From contig OZ251573.1 in NCBI GenBank assembly GCA_965243545.1, positions 930,001-994,000 on the forward strand: a stretch of DNA of 64,000 bases, in the 5' to 3' direction. Below, one piece after another: positions 44,955 to 54,172 of the stretch. Numbering within the stretch: position 1 is the stretch's first letter; every line of letters begins with the position of its first letter. The notes beneath the pieces are model-generated. The model had not been told where the DNA came from. It did not search any database and saw only the letters and a program-made list of their open reading frames with translations. The position numbers were made by a program, and so were the translations under genes. The stretch is from CATQHW01 sp965243545. GTDB taxonomy: Bacteria > Spirochaetota > Spirochaetia > SZUA-6 > Bin103.

Positions 44955-46745
44955 TCAAGCGCCGGCCGCGCCGCCGGCGAAAAACTCGGCCAGGAACGGG
45001 GTGGCCGGATCGGCGGCGATCCGTTCGGCCGGGCCGCGCTGGACCACGCGGCCGTCCTCGATCGCGTAGACGGTGGCGTTGAGGGCCAGCACGTCGCGGG
45101 CGTCGTGGGAGACGATGATGGCCGGCCGCGCCCGCCGGGCCAGGTGGTCGGCCAGGTGGGCGCGCAGCGTCTGGCGGGTCCGGGCGTCCAGGGAGGCGAG
45201 CGGCTCGTCGAGCAGCAGCAGCAGCGGGTCGACCAGCAGCGCGCGGATCAGCGCCACCCGCTGCCGTTCGCCCCCGGACAGGGTAGCCGGGCGGCGTTCC
45301 AGCAGCGGCCCGGCGTCCATGCGGGTCAGCAGGTCGGCGGCGGCGCGGCGGCGCGCGGCGCGCGGCGGGCGGGGGCGCGCCGCCAGCAGGGCGAAGGCGA
45401 CGTTGTCGGTGACGCTCAAGTGCGGGAACAGGCCGAAGCCCTGCGGCACGTAGGCGACGCGCCGTTCTTCCGGCGGACGCGCCACGGCGCGCGCGGAGTC
45501 GTAGAGCACTTCCGCGCCGGCACGGATCAACCCGGACGCGGGCCGGTGGACGCCGGCGATGAGCCGCAGCAGGGTGGTCTTGCCGGCGCCGTTGGGGCCG
45601 ATCAGCGCCACCGGATCGTTCCCGCCGCGCAGGTCGACGTCCAGCTCGAAGGCGCCGAGGCGGGCGGTCACCCGCACCTGCCAGTCCGCGTCCCGGCGCC
45701 GCACCGGGGCCGGTGGCGCTACGGTTGAGGACGAGGCCGCCGGCGTCACGGATGCGGAAAGGACCGGCGGCGTTACGGGCGCAGACCATGCCGGCCGGCC
45801 GTCGGCGCTTCGGCTGGCGGCCGGCCCACCGCGGGCCTTTCGGCCGCTGGTCAGCCGGTCGCGGACCGGCCGGTTGTACGCACGCCGGCCGTGCGCCTGC
45901 CGGCGGCGAGCCAGCGAACCGCCGGCGGGGCGCGGCTCGGCGCTACGCCGGGTGAGGAGCGCAGGCAGCGCGTGGAGCGCCAGCAGCAGCGCCAGCCCCA
46001 GCGCCGCCAGCGCCAGGGAGAGCGCGCGCGCCACGCGCACGTCGGATTCCAGCGCCGTGTAGATCGCCAGCGGCATGGTCTGGGTCACGCCGGGCAGGTT
46101 GCCGGCGAACAGGAGCGTGGCGCCGAACTCGCCCAGCGCGCGCGCCCACGCCAGCGACGCGCCGCCGAGCAGACCGGGCATGGCCAACGGCGCGGCCACG
46201 CGCAGGAACGCGCCGGCCGGCCGCTGCCCCAGCGTGCGGGCGACGATCAGCAGGTCGGTGTCGACGCGGCGGAATGCGGCCGCCGCCGACTGCACGTAGA
46301 ACGGCGCAGCCACCACCACCTGCGCCAGCACCACGGCGGCGGCGGAGAACGGCACTTGCAGCCCGATGGCCCGCAACGGCGGGCCGAGCGCGCCGTTGCG
46401 GCCGAAGGCGGCCAGCAGGCCGATCCCCACCACGGCCGGCGGAATCACGATCGGCAGCCGCAGCAGCAGCTCGACCGCCCGCGTCCGGCCGGCGCGGCCG
46501 GTCGCCAGCCACCACGCCAACGGCGTGCCGGCGGCCAGGATCACCGCCATCGTCACGACGGTGGTGCGCGCGCTGAGTCCGAAGGCCGCCGCGAACCGGG
46601 GATGGCGGAGGCCGGCCAACAGGTCGCCGGGCGAGGTGGCCGGGATCAGCGCCAGCACCGGCAGCGCCAGCAGGCACAGCATCGGCGCCGCCATCAGGAA
46701 CGACGCGGCGCCCGCGCCGGTGTCGGTCCGCGTCCGCTGACGCAT
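44955..46745 (-). CDS. modBC: Molybdate ABC transporter, fused permease-ATPase (ModB-ModC)
   Basis: 596 residues in one frame. The N-terminal ~240 residues are the permease with the EAA-type loop ALGEFGATLLFAGN. A ~90-residue Ala/Arg/Pro linker follows, then the ATPase with IGPNGAGKTTLLR, LSGGERQRVALIRALL, LLLDEPLASLD and the switch His in IVSHDARDV. The two are usually separate genes. The ATG overlaps the modA stop (TGATG). There is no C-terminal molybdate-binding (Mop) domain. Confidence 0.85.
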   Translation of the reverse strand: MRQRTRTDTGAGAASFLMAAPMLCLLALPVLALIPATSPGDLLAGLRHPRFAAAFGLSARTTVVTMAVILAAGTPLAWWLATGRAGRTRAVELLLRLPIVIPPAVVGIGLLAAFGRNGALGPPLRAIGLQVPFSAAAVVLAQVVVAAPFYVQSAAAAFRRVDTDLLIVARTLGQRPAGAFLRVAAPLAMPGLLGGASLAWARALGEFGATLLFAGNLPGVTQTMPLAIYTALESDVRVARALSLALAALGLALLLALHALPALLTRRSAEPRPAGGSLARRRQAHGRRAYNRPVRDRLTSGRKARGGPAASRSADGRPAWSAPVTPPVLSASVTPAASSSTVAPPAPVRRRDADWQVRVTARLGAFELDVDLRGGNDPVALIGPNGAGKTTLLRLIAGVHRPASGLIRAGAEVLYDSARAVARPPEERRVAYVPQGFGLFPHLSVTDNVAFALLAARPRPPRAARRRAAADLLTRMDAGPLLERRPATLSGGERQRVALIRALLVDPLLLLLDEPLASLDARTRQTLRAHLADHLARRARPAIIVSHDARDVLALNATVYAIEDGRVVQRGPAERIAADPATPFLAEFFAGGAAGA

Positions 46746-47575
46746 CAGGGAGTGAGGAATCCGTGCCGGTCCAGGATCGCCCGGCCCGGCGGTGAGCGCA
46801 GAAAGGCGATCATCCGCTCGGCCGGCCCGGCGCCGTCCGGCGCGGGCGCTTCGCCGCCGCCGGTGACGATGCCGATCACGTATTCGGCGCGCACGTTGAG
46901 AGCCGCCGGTATCGGTATGGCGCGCACGCGCGTGGAAGCCGCGGCGTCGGTGCGGTAGACGATGCCGGCGTCCGCCTCTCCCATCTCCACCTTGGCCCGC
47001 ACCAGGCGCACGTTGGTCTCCAGGGAGACCACGCGCGACAGCACGGCCGCGGCGAAGTCCGCGCCGAGCGCCGGCGCCGAGCGGCGCAACGCCGTCCGCG
47101 CGTAGCGGCCGACCGGCACGGTCTCCGAACCGATGACCAGCCGCTCGGCAGCGGCCAGGCCGGCAAACGCTTCGATGCCGGCGGGGTTGTCCGGCGGCAC
47201 GATCACCGCCAGCTCGTTGGCCGCGAACCGCCGTGCGCCGCGCAGCAGGCCGGCGTCGATCAGCGCGCGCGTATGGCCGGGATCGGCCGACGCGAACAGG
47301 TCGGCCGGCGCTCCCTGTTCGATCTGCAGGCGCAGCACCTGGCTGCCGGCGAAGGCGGTGACCACGTCGATGCCTGGGTGCGCCGCCTCGAACGCCGGCG
47401 CGATCGCGGTGAAGGCGTCGGTGAGCGATGAGGCGGCGTAGACGCGCAACGTGCGGCGTTCGGGTTGGCCCCGTTCGCAGGCGGCCAGCAGCGCCACCAG
47501 CAGGGCCGCGGCGGACAGCCGGGCCGCAACGGTGAGCAGGGCCGCGGCGGCGCGGAGCGGCGGAAAGCGGCGCAC
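46745..47575 (-). CDS. modA: Molybdate-binding lipoprotein ModA
   Basis: About 276 residues from GTG 47575 (an ATG at 47605 is an alternative). Signal peptide with lipobox LLAAC. The ModA fold shows as LRVYAASSLTDAFTAIAPAF, GSQVLRLQIEQGAPADLFASAD and the late Tyr-containing GIVYRTDA. It delivers molybdate to the fused ModBC. Confidence 0.87.
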   Translation of the reverse strand: MRRFPPLRAAAALLTVAARLSAAALLVALLAACERGQPERRTLRVYAASSLTDAFTAIAPAFEAAHPGIDVVTAFAGSQVLRLQIEQGAPADLFASADPGHTRALIDAGLLRGARRFAANELAVIVPPDNPAGIEAFAGLAAAERLVIGSETVPVGRYARTALRRSAPALGADFAAAVLSRVVSLETNVRLVRAKVEMGEADAGIVYRTDAAASTRVRAIPIPAALNVRAEYVIGIVTGGGEAPAPDGAGPAERMIAFLRSPPGRAILDRHGFLTP

Positions 47576-47708
47576 GCGCCGATTGTCGCACAGCCGGGCA
47601 GCCATCGCCGGCGCCGCGCCGGCCATTCGAGGCGGCGGACGCCTGACCCGCGCGACCGGTGCGCCGACCTCCGGCGTTGACGCGCGGAGCGCCGTGGCGC
47701 AAGGTTCC

Positions 47709-49313
47709 ATGCCGATGTCGGGACGCCAGACCGCGGTTCTGTTGATGGCCTTGTCGTGCGCGTTTGCCGCGGCGCCGGTTGCGGCGGAGACGCCGCGTGA
47801 CACCTTGATGATCGCCAAGGACATCGGCGACGTGATCACCCTGGACCCCGCGCTGGCGTTCGAGATCACGACCGGGGAGCTGCTGGCCAACGTCTACGAC
47901 CGGATCATGACGTTCGAGCTGGAGCGGCCGGGCGAACTGACCGGCGGCGTGGCGGCGAGCTACGCCGTGAGCCTGGACGGCAGGTCGATCACCTTTCGCA
48001 TTCGGGAAGGCCTGACGTTTCATTCCGGCAATCCGGTGCGGCCGGAGGACGTCGAGTTCTCGCTGGAGCGGGTGGTGCGCCTCGGCGGGTCTCCGGCGTT
48101 CATCGTCACGCAGTTCGGCTGGACCGCGGCCGGCGTCGGCGACCTGATCGAGGTCGTCGACGACCGCCGCGTGCGCATCACCGTGGTCGAACCGCTGTCG
48201 CCGGTGCTGGTGCTGCACGCGCTGTCGGCCGGCCTGGCCTCCGTGGTCGATCGCGACCTGGTGCTGGCGCACGAACGCGACGGCGACCTGGGGTCGGGGT
48301 GGCTGCGGACCAACAGCGCCGGGTCCGGTCCGTTCCGGCTGCAGCAGTGGCAACCCGGCCGGTCGGTGTCCCTGGCGGCCAATCCCGATTACCGGCGCGG
48401 CCCGCCGGGAGTCGACCGCGTCCTGCTCCGCCACGCGCCGGACCCGGCGGAGCAGCGGCTGCTGCTGGAGCGGGGCGACGTCGACGTCGCCCGCGGGCTG
48501 ACGCCCGATCTGATCGCCGGACTGGCCGGCAATGCCGGCGTCGCCGTCGACGACGTTCCCAAAGGGGCGATCGTCTACCTGGCGGCGAACGCATCGCATC
48601 CCATCCTGGGCGACGACCGCGTCGTGCAGGCGTTGCGCCACGCGGTCGACTACCGCGGCATGGCGGACACCTTCCTGGCCGGCCAGTACCGGGTGCATCA
48701 GGCGTTCTGGCCGCGCGGCATGTGGGCCGCCTACACCGAGACGCCGTACCGGTTGGACGTGGCGAAGGCGAAGTCGCTGCTGGCGCAGGCCGGCCGCGGC
48801 GGCGGATTCGCGGTGCGCATCGACACGCTGGCCGCGCCGCCGTTCCCGCAGATCGCCGGCTCGGTGCGGGAGACGCTGGCGCAGGCCGGCATACGGGCGC
48901 AGGTCGTCACCCGCGAAGGGGCGGAGCTCTGGCCGCTGTACCGCGCGCGCGGCCACGAATTGATCCTGGTCCCGTGGTCGCCCGATTACGTCGACCCGCA
49001 CTCCAACGCCGACGCATTCGCGCGCAATCCGGACAACCGGCCGGAGGCGGGGCTCACCGGCGTGCCGGCGTGGCGCAACGCCTGGGCGAGCGCCGACGTC
49101 AACGCGGCAGTGGTAGAGGCGCGCGACGAGCGCGATCCGGCGCGGCGCGAGCGGCGCTACCTTGATCTGCAGCGGCGCCTGCAGACCGAGGGCCCGTACG
49201 TCTTCATGTTCCAGCAGACCGAGCAGATCGCGCGGCGGACCGGCGTGACCGGGTTCGCGTCCGGTCCCAACTTCGACCACGTCTGGTACCGCACGGTCTC
49301 CAAGCAGCCCTGA
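47709..49313 (+). CDS. ABC transporter substrate-binding protein, family 5 (peptide/opine type)
   Basis: 534 residues with a signal peptide (VLLMALSCAFAAAPVAAE). SBP_bac_5 signatures include ITLDPALAFEITTGELLANVY, LTFHSGNPVRPEDVEFSLER and NPDYRRGPPGVDRV. It binds oligopeptides or related solutes in the periplasm. No permease genes are adjacent. Divergent from modA. Confidence 0.88.
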   Translation: MPMSGRQTAVLLMALSCAFAAAPVAAETPRDTLMIAKDIGDVITLDPALAFEITTGELLANVYDRIMTFELERPGELTGGVAASYAVSLDGRSITFRIREGLTFHSGNPVRPEDVEFSLERVVRLGGSPAFIVTQFGWTAAGVGDLIEVVDDRRVRITVVEPLSPVLVLHALSAGLASVVDRDLVLAHERDGDLGSGWLRTNSAGSGPFRLQQWQPGRSVSLAANPDYRRGPPGVDRVLLRHAPDPAEQRLLLERGDVDVARGLTPDLIAGLAGNAGVAVDDVPKGAIVYLAANASHPILGDDRVVQALRHAVDYRGMADTFLAGQYRVHQAFWPRGMWAAYTETPYRLDVAKAKSLLAQAGRGGGFAVRIDTLAAPPFPQIAGSVRETLAQAGIRAQVVTREGAELWPLYRARGHELILVPWSPDYVDPHSNADAFARNPDNRPEAGLTGVPAWRNAWASADVNAAVVEARDERDPARRERRYLDLQRRLQTEGPYVFMFQQTEQIARRTGVTGFASGPNFDHVWYRTVSKQP

Positions 49314-49385
49314 CGCCGCCGGGCGCCGTGACGCCGGCGCGCGCCCTGGTGCCGCCGCGGCGCAAGGTGCGGTAGAGTAGGCGTC

Positions 49386-49697
49386 ATGCCGGTGTATGCG
49401 TATCGATGCGGCGCGTGTGAGCGGGTGTTCGAGAAGCTGCTGTTCCGGGTCGGGGCCGGGGACGCGGCGCGGACCAGCTGCCCGTCGTGCGGCGCGGCTG
49501 CGCCGCGCGACTACTCCAATCACACCTTCGCCACGCCGAGCATCGGCGCCAGCGGCGATCTGGCCGAAGACGCAGAGCCGTACAAAGCCATGCACTATCA
49601 CGAGAAACGGGGCGAGTGGGAGCAGGCGGCCAAGGCCGCCGAAGGCGTCAGCGAGTTTGCCAAGCAGAAGTTCGTCCGGAAGGCCGAGCAGGACTGA
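49386..49697 (+). CDS. FmdB-family zinc-ribbon protein
   Basis: 103 residues. The N-terminal zinc ribbon starts MPVYAYRCGACERVFE and closes with CPSCG, followed by a charged helical tail. The family is a putative regulator with no settled function. It stands just before the heptose operon with a 9-bp gap, so it may be its first gene. Confidence 0.85.
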   Translation: MPVYAYRCGACERVFEKLLFRVGAGDAARTSCPSCGAAAPRDYSNHTFATPSIGASGDLAEDAEPYKAMHYHEKRGEWEQAAKAAEGVSEFAKQKFVRKAEQD

Positions 49698-49705
49698 ATC
49701 CGGGC

Positions 49706-50719
49706 ATGGAGGCGCCCGCCGGGAATCGGGCCGGGTCCAAGCGGGTCTTGATCACCGGGGTGACCGGGTTCGTGGGGAGCCATCTGGCCGAGCATCTGGT
49801 GGCGCGCGGGTACCGGACGTTCGGGCTGACGCGGTGGCGCAGCAACAGAGAGAACCTCAAGCGGATCATCGACCGGGTGACGCTGCTGAACGGCGACGTG
49901 ACCGACAGCCGTTCGATGCGCGGCGCGCTTGACCGGGTACGGCCTGACGTCGTCTATCACCTGGCGGCTCAATCGTACGTTCCGGTCAGCTACTCCACGC
50001 CCACCGCCACCATCGACACCAACGTCAACGGGACGATCAACCTGCTGGAGGCGTTGCGGTCCATCGACAGCGGCGCAACCGTGGTCGGCATCACCTCGAG
50101 CGAGGTGTACGGAGATACCGACGACGCGCCGATCACGGAGAACGGCCCGCTCCGACCGTCGTCGCCGTACGGGGTGTCCAAGGTCGGACAGGACATGGCG
50201 CTGCTCCAGTACTTCATCTCCTACGGGATGAAGACCGTCAGAATCAGGAATTTCACCACCACCGGGCCGGGCAGAGGAGAGGTGTTTTTCGAGTCATCCT
50301 TTGCCAAGCAGCTCGCCGCCATCACGGTCTTCGATTCCGCACGTGAAGTATACGTGGGCAATCTGGATTCGGTGAGGGTCCTGGCGCACGTGCGCGACAT
50401 GGTCAGGGCGTATCGCCTGGCGGAGCTGCACGGTGAGCCGGGCGAAGTCTATAACGTCGGCGGAGCCATCCCGATCAGCGTCGGCGAGGTTTTGGAAAAA
50501 CTGATACGGATCTCCGGTATCGGGAACGTCAAGGTAACGGTGAGCCAGGAGCTGCTGCGGCCGTCGGACGTCACCAATCAGGTTCCCTCCACGGCGAAGT
50601 TCAGAAGCCTCACCAACTGGGAACCGGCCATCGGCTACGACGCGATATTGACCGATCTCTATACGTATTGGGTCGATGAATTGCGGAAGAACCCCTGGAA
50701 GCGGAGGACGTTTGCGTAA
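49706..50719 (+). CDS. NAD-dependent GDP-sugar 4,6-dehydratase
   Basis: 337 residues of the extended SDR family: VLITGVTGFVGSHLAEHL, VVYHLAAQSYVPVSY, catalytic TSSEVYG and YGVSK. It is related to GDP-mannose 4,6-dehydratase and to DmhA, which acts on GDP-D-glycero-D-manno-heptose. The kinase, nucleotidyltransferase and isomerase of the GDP-heptose pathway follow, so GDP-heptose is the likely substrate, giving the 4-keto-6-deoxy intermediate. Confidence 0.82.
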   Translation: MEAPAGNRAGSKRVLITGVTGFVGSHLAEHLVARGYRTFGLTRWRSNRENLKRIIDRVTLLNGDVTDSRSMRGALDRVRPDVVYHLAAQSYVPVSYSTPTATIDTNVNGTINLLEALRSIDSGATVVGITSSEVYGDTDDAPITENGPLRPSSPYGVSKVGQDMALLQYFISYGMKTVRIRNFTTTGPGRGEVFFESSFAKQLAAITVFDSAREVYVGNLDSVRVLAHVRDMVRAYRLAELHGEPGEVYNVGGAIPISVGEVLEKLIRISGIGNVKVTVSQELLRPSDVTNQVPSTAKFRSLTNWEPAIGYDAILTDLYTYWVDELRKNPWKRRTFA

Positions 50720-50746
50720 CGCTCACCGCGCGCGGCGGGCCGCGCC

Positions 50747-51772
50747 GTGACCGGCGGGTGGATCCGGGCCAAGTCGCCGTTGCGGATCAGCTTTGCGGGC
50801 GGCGGCACCGACGTCGCCGACTGGTACGAGCGGTACGGAGGGGCCGTGCTGTCCGCCACCATCGGCCGGAGCGCGTACGTCACCCTGCATCCGCGGGCTG
50901 ACTCGCGGGTCCGTATCCGGTCGCTGGACGTGGGCTGGGCGGTCGACTACCGGTTGCACCAGGAGCCGGTGTACGATGGCGTGCTGGACTTGGCCAAGGC
51001 CGCGGTGGCGCAGTTCCGGGCCGGTAGCGGCCTTGATCTCGACATCCGCTCGGACGCTCCGGCCGGCGGCGGCCTGGGCGGGTCGTCGGCGGTCACCGCC
51101 GCGCTCATCGGCGCCCTGGCGGCGTACGCCGGCGCGCGGCTGACCCGCACCGAAATGGCGGAACTCAACTACCGGATCGAGCGCGTCGACCTCAAGATCG
51201 CGGGCGGCAAGCAGGACCAGTACGCCACCACGTTCGGCGGCTTCAACCACATCACGTTCGGCGCCGCCGGCGTTGCCGTCGCGCCGCTCGGCCTGGACGA
51301 CGACGTGCTGCGGGACTTGGAGGCGCACCTGCTGCTCTGCTACGTGGGCCAAGTGCGCACCGACCTGGGGCTCATCGACAAGCAGATCCGATTCCTGAAG
51401 GAGGGCCGCACGACCACCATCAAGGGTATGCACCGCATTCACGCCGACGTGGAGCGGATGAAAGACGCGTTGCTGAACAAGGACCTCGACCGCTTCGGGC
51501 GGAGCCTGCACGACGGATTCGCCCACAAAAAGATGATGAACCCGGACGTGACCACGGGCACCGCCGCGGACCGGCTGTACGAAGCGGCGCGCGAGCACGG
51601 TGCCCTGGGCGGCAAGCTGGCCGGGGCGGGCGGCGGCGGCTACCTGGTCCTGTACGTTCCCACCGCCCGGCAACATGACGTGCGCCGCGCCTTGCAGGCG
51701 CTGGGCGGCGTCTTCGTCGAGTGCAGCTTCAGCGAGCGCGGCCTGCAGGTGTGGAAGAGCCGGCATCCGTGA
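50747..51772 (+). CDS. hddA: D-glycero-alpha-D-manno-heptose 7-phosphate kinase
   Basis: 341 residues, GTG start. GHMP kinase with KSPLRISFAGGGTDVADWY, the P-loop-like PAGGGLGGSSAVTAAL and the C-terminal GGKLAGAGGGGYLVLY. It phosphorylates heptose 7-phosphate at C1. The stop overlaps the next GTG start. Confidence 0.9.
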   Translation: MTGGWIRAKSPLRISFAGGGTDVADWYERYGGAVLSATIGRSAYVTLHPRADSRVRIRSLDVGWAVDYRLHQEPVYDGVLDLAKAAVAQFRAGSGLDLDIRSDAPAGGGLGGSSAVTAALIGALAAYAGARLTRTEMAELNYRIERVDLKIAGGKQDQYATTFGGFNHITFGAAGVAVAPLGLDDDVLRDLEAHLLLCYVGQVRTDLGLIDKQIRFLKEGRTTTIKGMHRIHADVERMKDALLNKDLDRFGRSLHDGFAHKKMMNPDVTTGTAADRLYEAAREHGALGGKLAGAGGGGYLVLYVPTARQHDVRRALQALGGVFVECSFSERGLQVWKSRHP

Positions 51773-52560
51773 CGCGGCCCAGCGGCGCGGGGATGGCCAG
51801 CGGCGCGGGGATGGCCAGCGGCGCGGGGACGGCCGGCGGCGCGGGGACGGCCGGCGTGGAAGCCGTGCTCCTGGCGGGCGGGGCCGGGACGCGGCTGCGG
51901 GCCGTTTCCGGCGGTCTTCCCAAGGCGCTCTGCCAAGTGGCCGGGCAGCCGTTCGTGGCGCACGTCCTGCGGCAGATCCGCGCCGCCGGGGTCGCCCGTT
52001 GCGTGCTGTGCACGGGCTACGGAGGCGGCCAGGTGGAAGCGGCCCTGGGAACGTCGTTCGACGGTTCGCTACGGCTGGAGTACTCGCGGGAGCCCGTTCC
52101 CCTCGGCACCGCCGGAGCGCTGCGCCATGCGCTCCACCGGCTGGCGGCCCCCCGCCTGCTGATCCTGAACGCCGACAGCTACGTCAGGACTTCGCTGGCG
52201 AAGTTCGTCGACTGGCATCGCGGCCGCCCCTTTCCGGCGGCGCTGATCGCGGTGCGGGTCGGCGACGCGTCCGCGTTCGGCAGGCTGCGGATCGATCCCG
52301 TCACGCAACTGGTCACGTCGTTCGACGAGAAACCGGCGTCCGCCGGTCCGGCGTGGGTCAGCGCGGGCGTCTATCTGCTGCCGCGTTCCGCGCTGCGGGA
52401 CATCCCGCCGGGGCGCTCCGTCTCTCTGGAACGCCGGATGTTGCCGGCGTGGGCCGCGCAGGGGCGCCTGGGCGCCTGCCGCGTAGCCACCGACTTCGCC
52501 GACATCGGAACCCCCGGCCGGCTGGCCCGGGCGCGGGAACTGATGGCGCGGATCGGGTAA
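51769..52560 (+). CDS. hddC: D-glycero-alpha-D-manno-heptose 1-phosphate guanylyltransferase
   Basis: 263 residues from a GTG overlapping the previous stop. The nucleotidyltransferase start is VEAVLLAGGAGTRLRAVSGG with PKALCQVAGQPF and LILNADSY (metal Asp). It adds GMP to heptose 1-phosphate. The first ~25 residues are an unusual extension made of four copies of an 18-bp repeat. Confidence 0.85.
   Translation: MTRPSGAGMASGAGMASGAGTAGGAGTAGVEAVLLAGGAGTRLRAVSGGLPKALCQVAGQPFVAHVLRQIRAAGVARCVLCTGYGGGQVEAALGTSFDGSLRLEYSREPVPLGTAGALRHALHRLAAPRLLILNADSYVRTSLAKFVDWHRGRPFPAALIAVRVGDASAFGRLRIDPVTQLVTSFDEKPASAGPAWVSAGVYLLPRSALRDIPPGRSVSLERRMLPAWAAQGRLGACRVATDFADIGTPGRLARARELMARIG
51781..51852 (+). repeat. 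Four 18-bp tandem repeats encoding (S/G)GAG(M/T)A
   Basis: AGCGGCGCGGGGATGGCC and variants follow each other four times within the 5' end of hddC, encoding SGAGMA, SGAGMA, SGAGTA, GGAGTA. Length changes of 18 bp keep the frame. Confidence 0.85.
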
Positions 52561-52586
52561 CGGTCTTGCTGGTACCATCGGTGACG

Positions 52587-53174
52587 ATGGATGACGACGC
52601 CGGCCGGTCGCTGCTGGAAGCGCACGTGGAGGAGGGGATCGAGGTGCGGCGCCGCCTGCCGGACGCCTGTGGTTCCGAGGTGTTGGCGGTGGCGCGGGCG
52701 GTGCGGCGGACCCTGCGGCACGGCGGCAAACTGCTGATCTGCGGCAACGGCGGCAGCGCCGCCGCCAGCCAGCACCTTGCCGCGGAGTTCGTGGGCGCGC
52801 TCGACCCGGCGGTGGCGAGGCGCGCCCTGCCGGCGGTGGCGCTGACCACCGACACGTCGACCATCACTGCGGTCGGCAACGACTTCGGGCCGGAGGCCGT
52901 GTTCGAGCGGCAGGTCGAGGCGCTCGGCAGGGCCGGCGACACCCTCCTGGCGATCAGCGCCAGCGGCCAGTCCCGGAACGTGGTGCGCGCGGCGCGGCGG
53001 GCGCGGGCCGGTGGCATGACGGTGGCGGGACTGACCGGCGCGGACGGCGGCGCCTTGGCGGCGTGCTGCGACGTCTGCGTCCGCGTGCCGAGCGACCGGA
53101 CGCAGCAGGTGCAGGAGGCTCACCTGGCCATCGCGCACGTGGTGTGCGCACTGGTCGAACGGGCGTTTCGATGA
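52587..53174 (+). CDS. gmhA: Sedoheptulose 7-phosphate isomerase (SIS domain)
   Basis: 195 residues from ATG 52587 (a GTG two codons earlier is possible). The SIS signature is LLICGNGGSAAASQHLAAEF, with LLAISASGQSRNVVRA and the C-terminal VQEAHLAIAHVVCALVE. It makes D-glycero-D-manno-heptose 7-phosphate, the first step of the pathway. The phosphatase GmhB is not in this window. Confidence 0.9.
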   Translation: MDDDAGRSLLEAHVEEGIEVRRRLPDACGSEVLAVARAVRRTLRHGGKLLICGNGGSAAASQHLAAEFVGALDPAVARRALPAVALTTDTSTITAVGNDFGPEAVFERQVEALGRAGDTLLAISASGQSRNVVRAARRARAGGMTVAGLTGADGGALAACCDVCVRVPSDRTQQVQEAHLAIAHVVCALVERAFR

Positions 53175-54172
53175 CCGGGGAACGCACGGGCGCTGCGTTC
53201 TGGCGCGGGCGGCAGGTGGTGGTGACCGGGGGGAGCGGGCTGCTGGGGACGCACGTCGTCCGCCGCCTGCGGACCCTGGATTGCGCCGGCGTCTACGTGG
53301 CGCGCAGCCGCGACTACGACCTGACGCGGCAGGACGCCGCCGAGCAGCTGTTCCGCGACCGGCCGGCCGGCGTCGTGTTTCACCTGGCCGGCTACGTGGG
53401 CGGAATCGCCGCCAACAAGGCAGCCCCGGGCGACTTCTTCTACCGCAACCTGATGATGGGCGCCAACGTGCTGCACCAGGCGCGGAGCGCCGGCGCGGCC
53501 AAGGTCGTGGCGGCGAGTACGGGGTGCGGATACCCGGAACACGCGCCGTTGCCGATCCGGGAAGCGGACTACTGGAACGGCTATCCGCAGGACGAGAGCG
53601 CGCCCTACTCGCTGGCCAAGCGCATGCTCCACGTGCAGTCCATCGCCTACTGGCGCCAATACCGATTCCCCATCGTGGTGACGCTGCCGGGCAACGTCTA
53701 CGGCCCGCACGACAACTTCGACCTGGAGGCGGCGCACGTGGTGCCGGCGCTGGTGCGCAAGTTCGTGGAAGCCGCCGACGACGGCCTGCCGTCGGTGACG
53801 GTCTGGGGCACGGGCGCGCCGCAGCGCGACTTCGTGTTCGTGGGCGACGTTGCGCAGGGCATGATTCGCGCCGCCGAACGGTGCGACCGGCCCGCGTTGC
53901 TCAACCTTTCCGCGGGCATCGGGGTGAGCATTCGTCAAGTAGCGGAGCTGCTGCGGGAGATCACCGGCTACACCGGCGCCATCACCTGGGACCGCAGCCG
54001 GCCCGCCGGCCAGGCGCGGCGCGTGTTCGACATCTCGCGGGCGCGGAAGGAGATCGGATTTGCTCCGGCGACGCCGCTACGGGCCGGCCTGGAGCAGACC
54101 GTGCAGTGGTACCGGCGCCACCGCGCCACCGCTCGCAACCAGGCGGACGGGCGCCGGAGGCCGCAGGATTGA
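53171..54172 (+). CDS. GDP-L-fucose synthase-like epimerase/reductase
   Basis: 333 residues, ATG overlapping the gmhA stop. Motifs: VVVTGGSGLLGTHVVRRL, AGYVGGIAANKAAPGDFFY, ASTGCGYPEH, YSLAKRML and LPGNVYGPHDNFD, as in WcaG/GDP-fucose synthase. With the 4,6-dehydratase it should complete a GDP-6-deoxy-heptose with altered stereochemistry. Confidence 0.85.
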   Translation: MTGERTGAAFWRGRQVVVTGGSGLLGTHVVRRLRTLDCAGVYVARSRDYDLTRQDAAEQLFRDRPAGVVFHLAGYVGGIAANKAAPGDFFYRNLMMGANVLHQARSAGAAKVVAASTGCGYPEHAPLPIREADYWNGYPQDESAPYSLAKRMLHVQSIAYWRQYRFPIVVTLPGNVYGPHDNFDLEAAHVVPALVRKFVEAADDGLPSVTVWGTGAPQRDFVFVGDVAQGMIRAAERCDRPALLNLSAGIGVSIRQVAELLREITGYTGAITWDRSRPAGQARRVFDISRARKEIGFAPATPLRAGLEQTVQWYRRHRATARNQADGRRRPQD

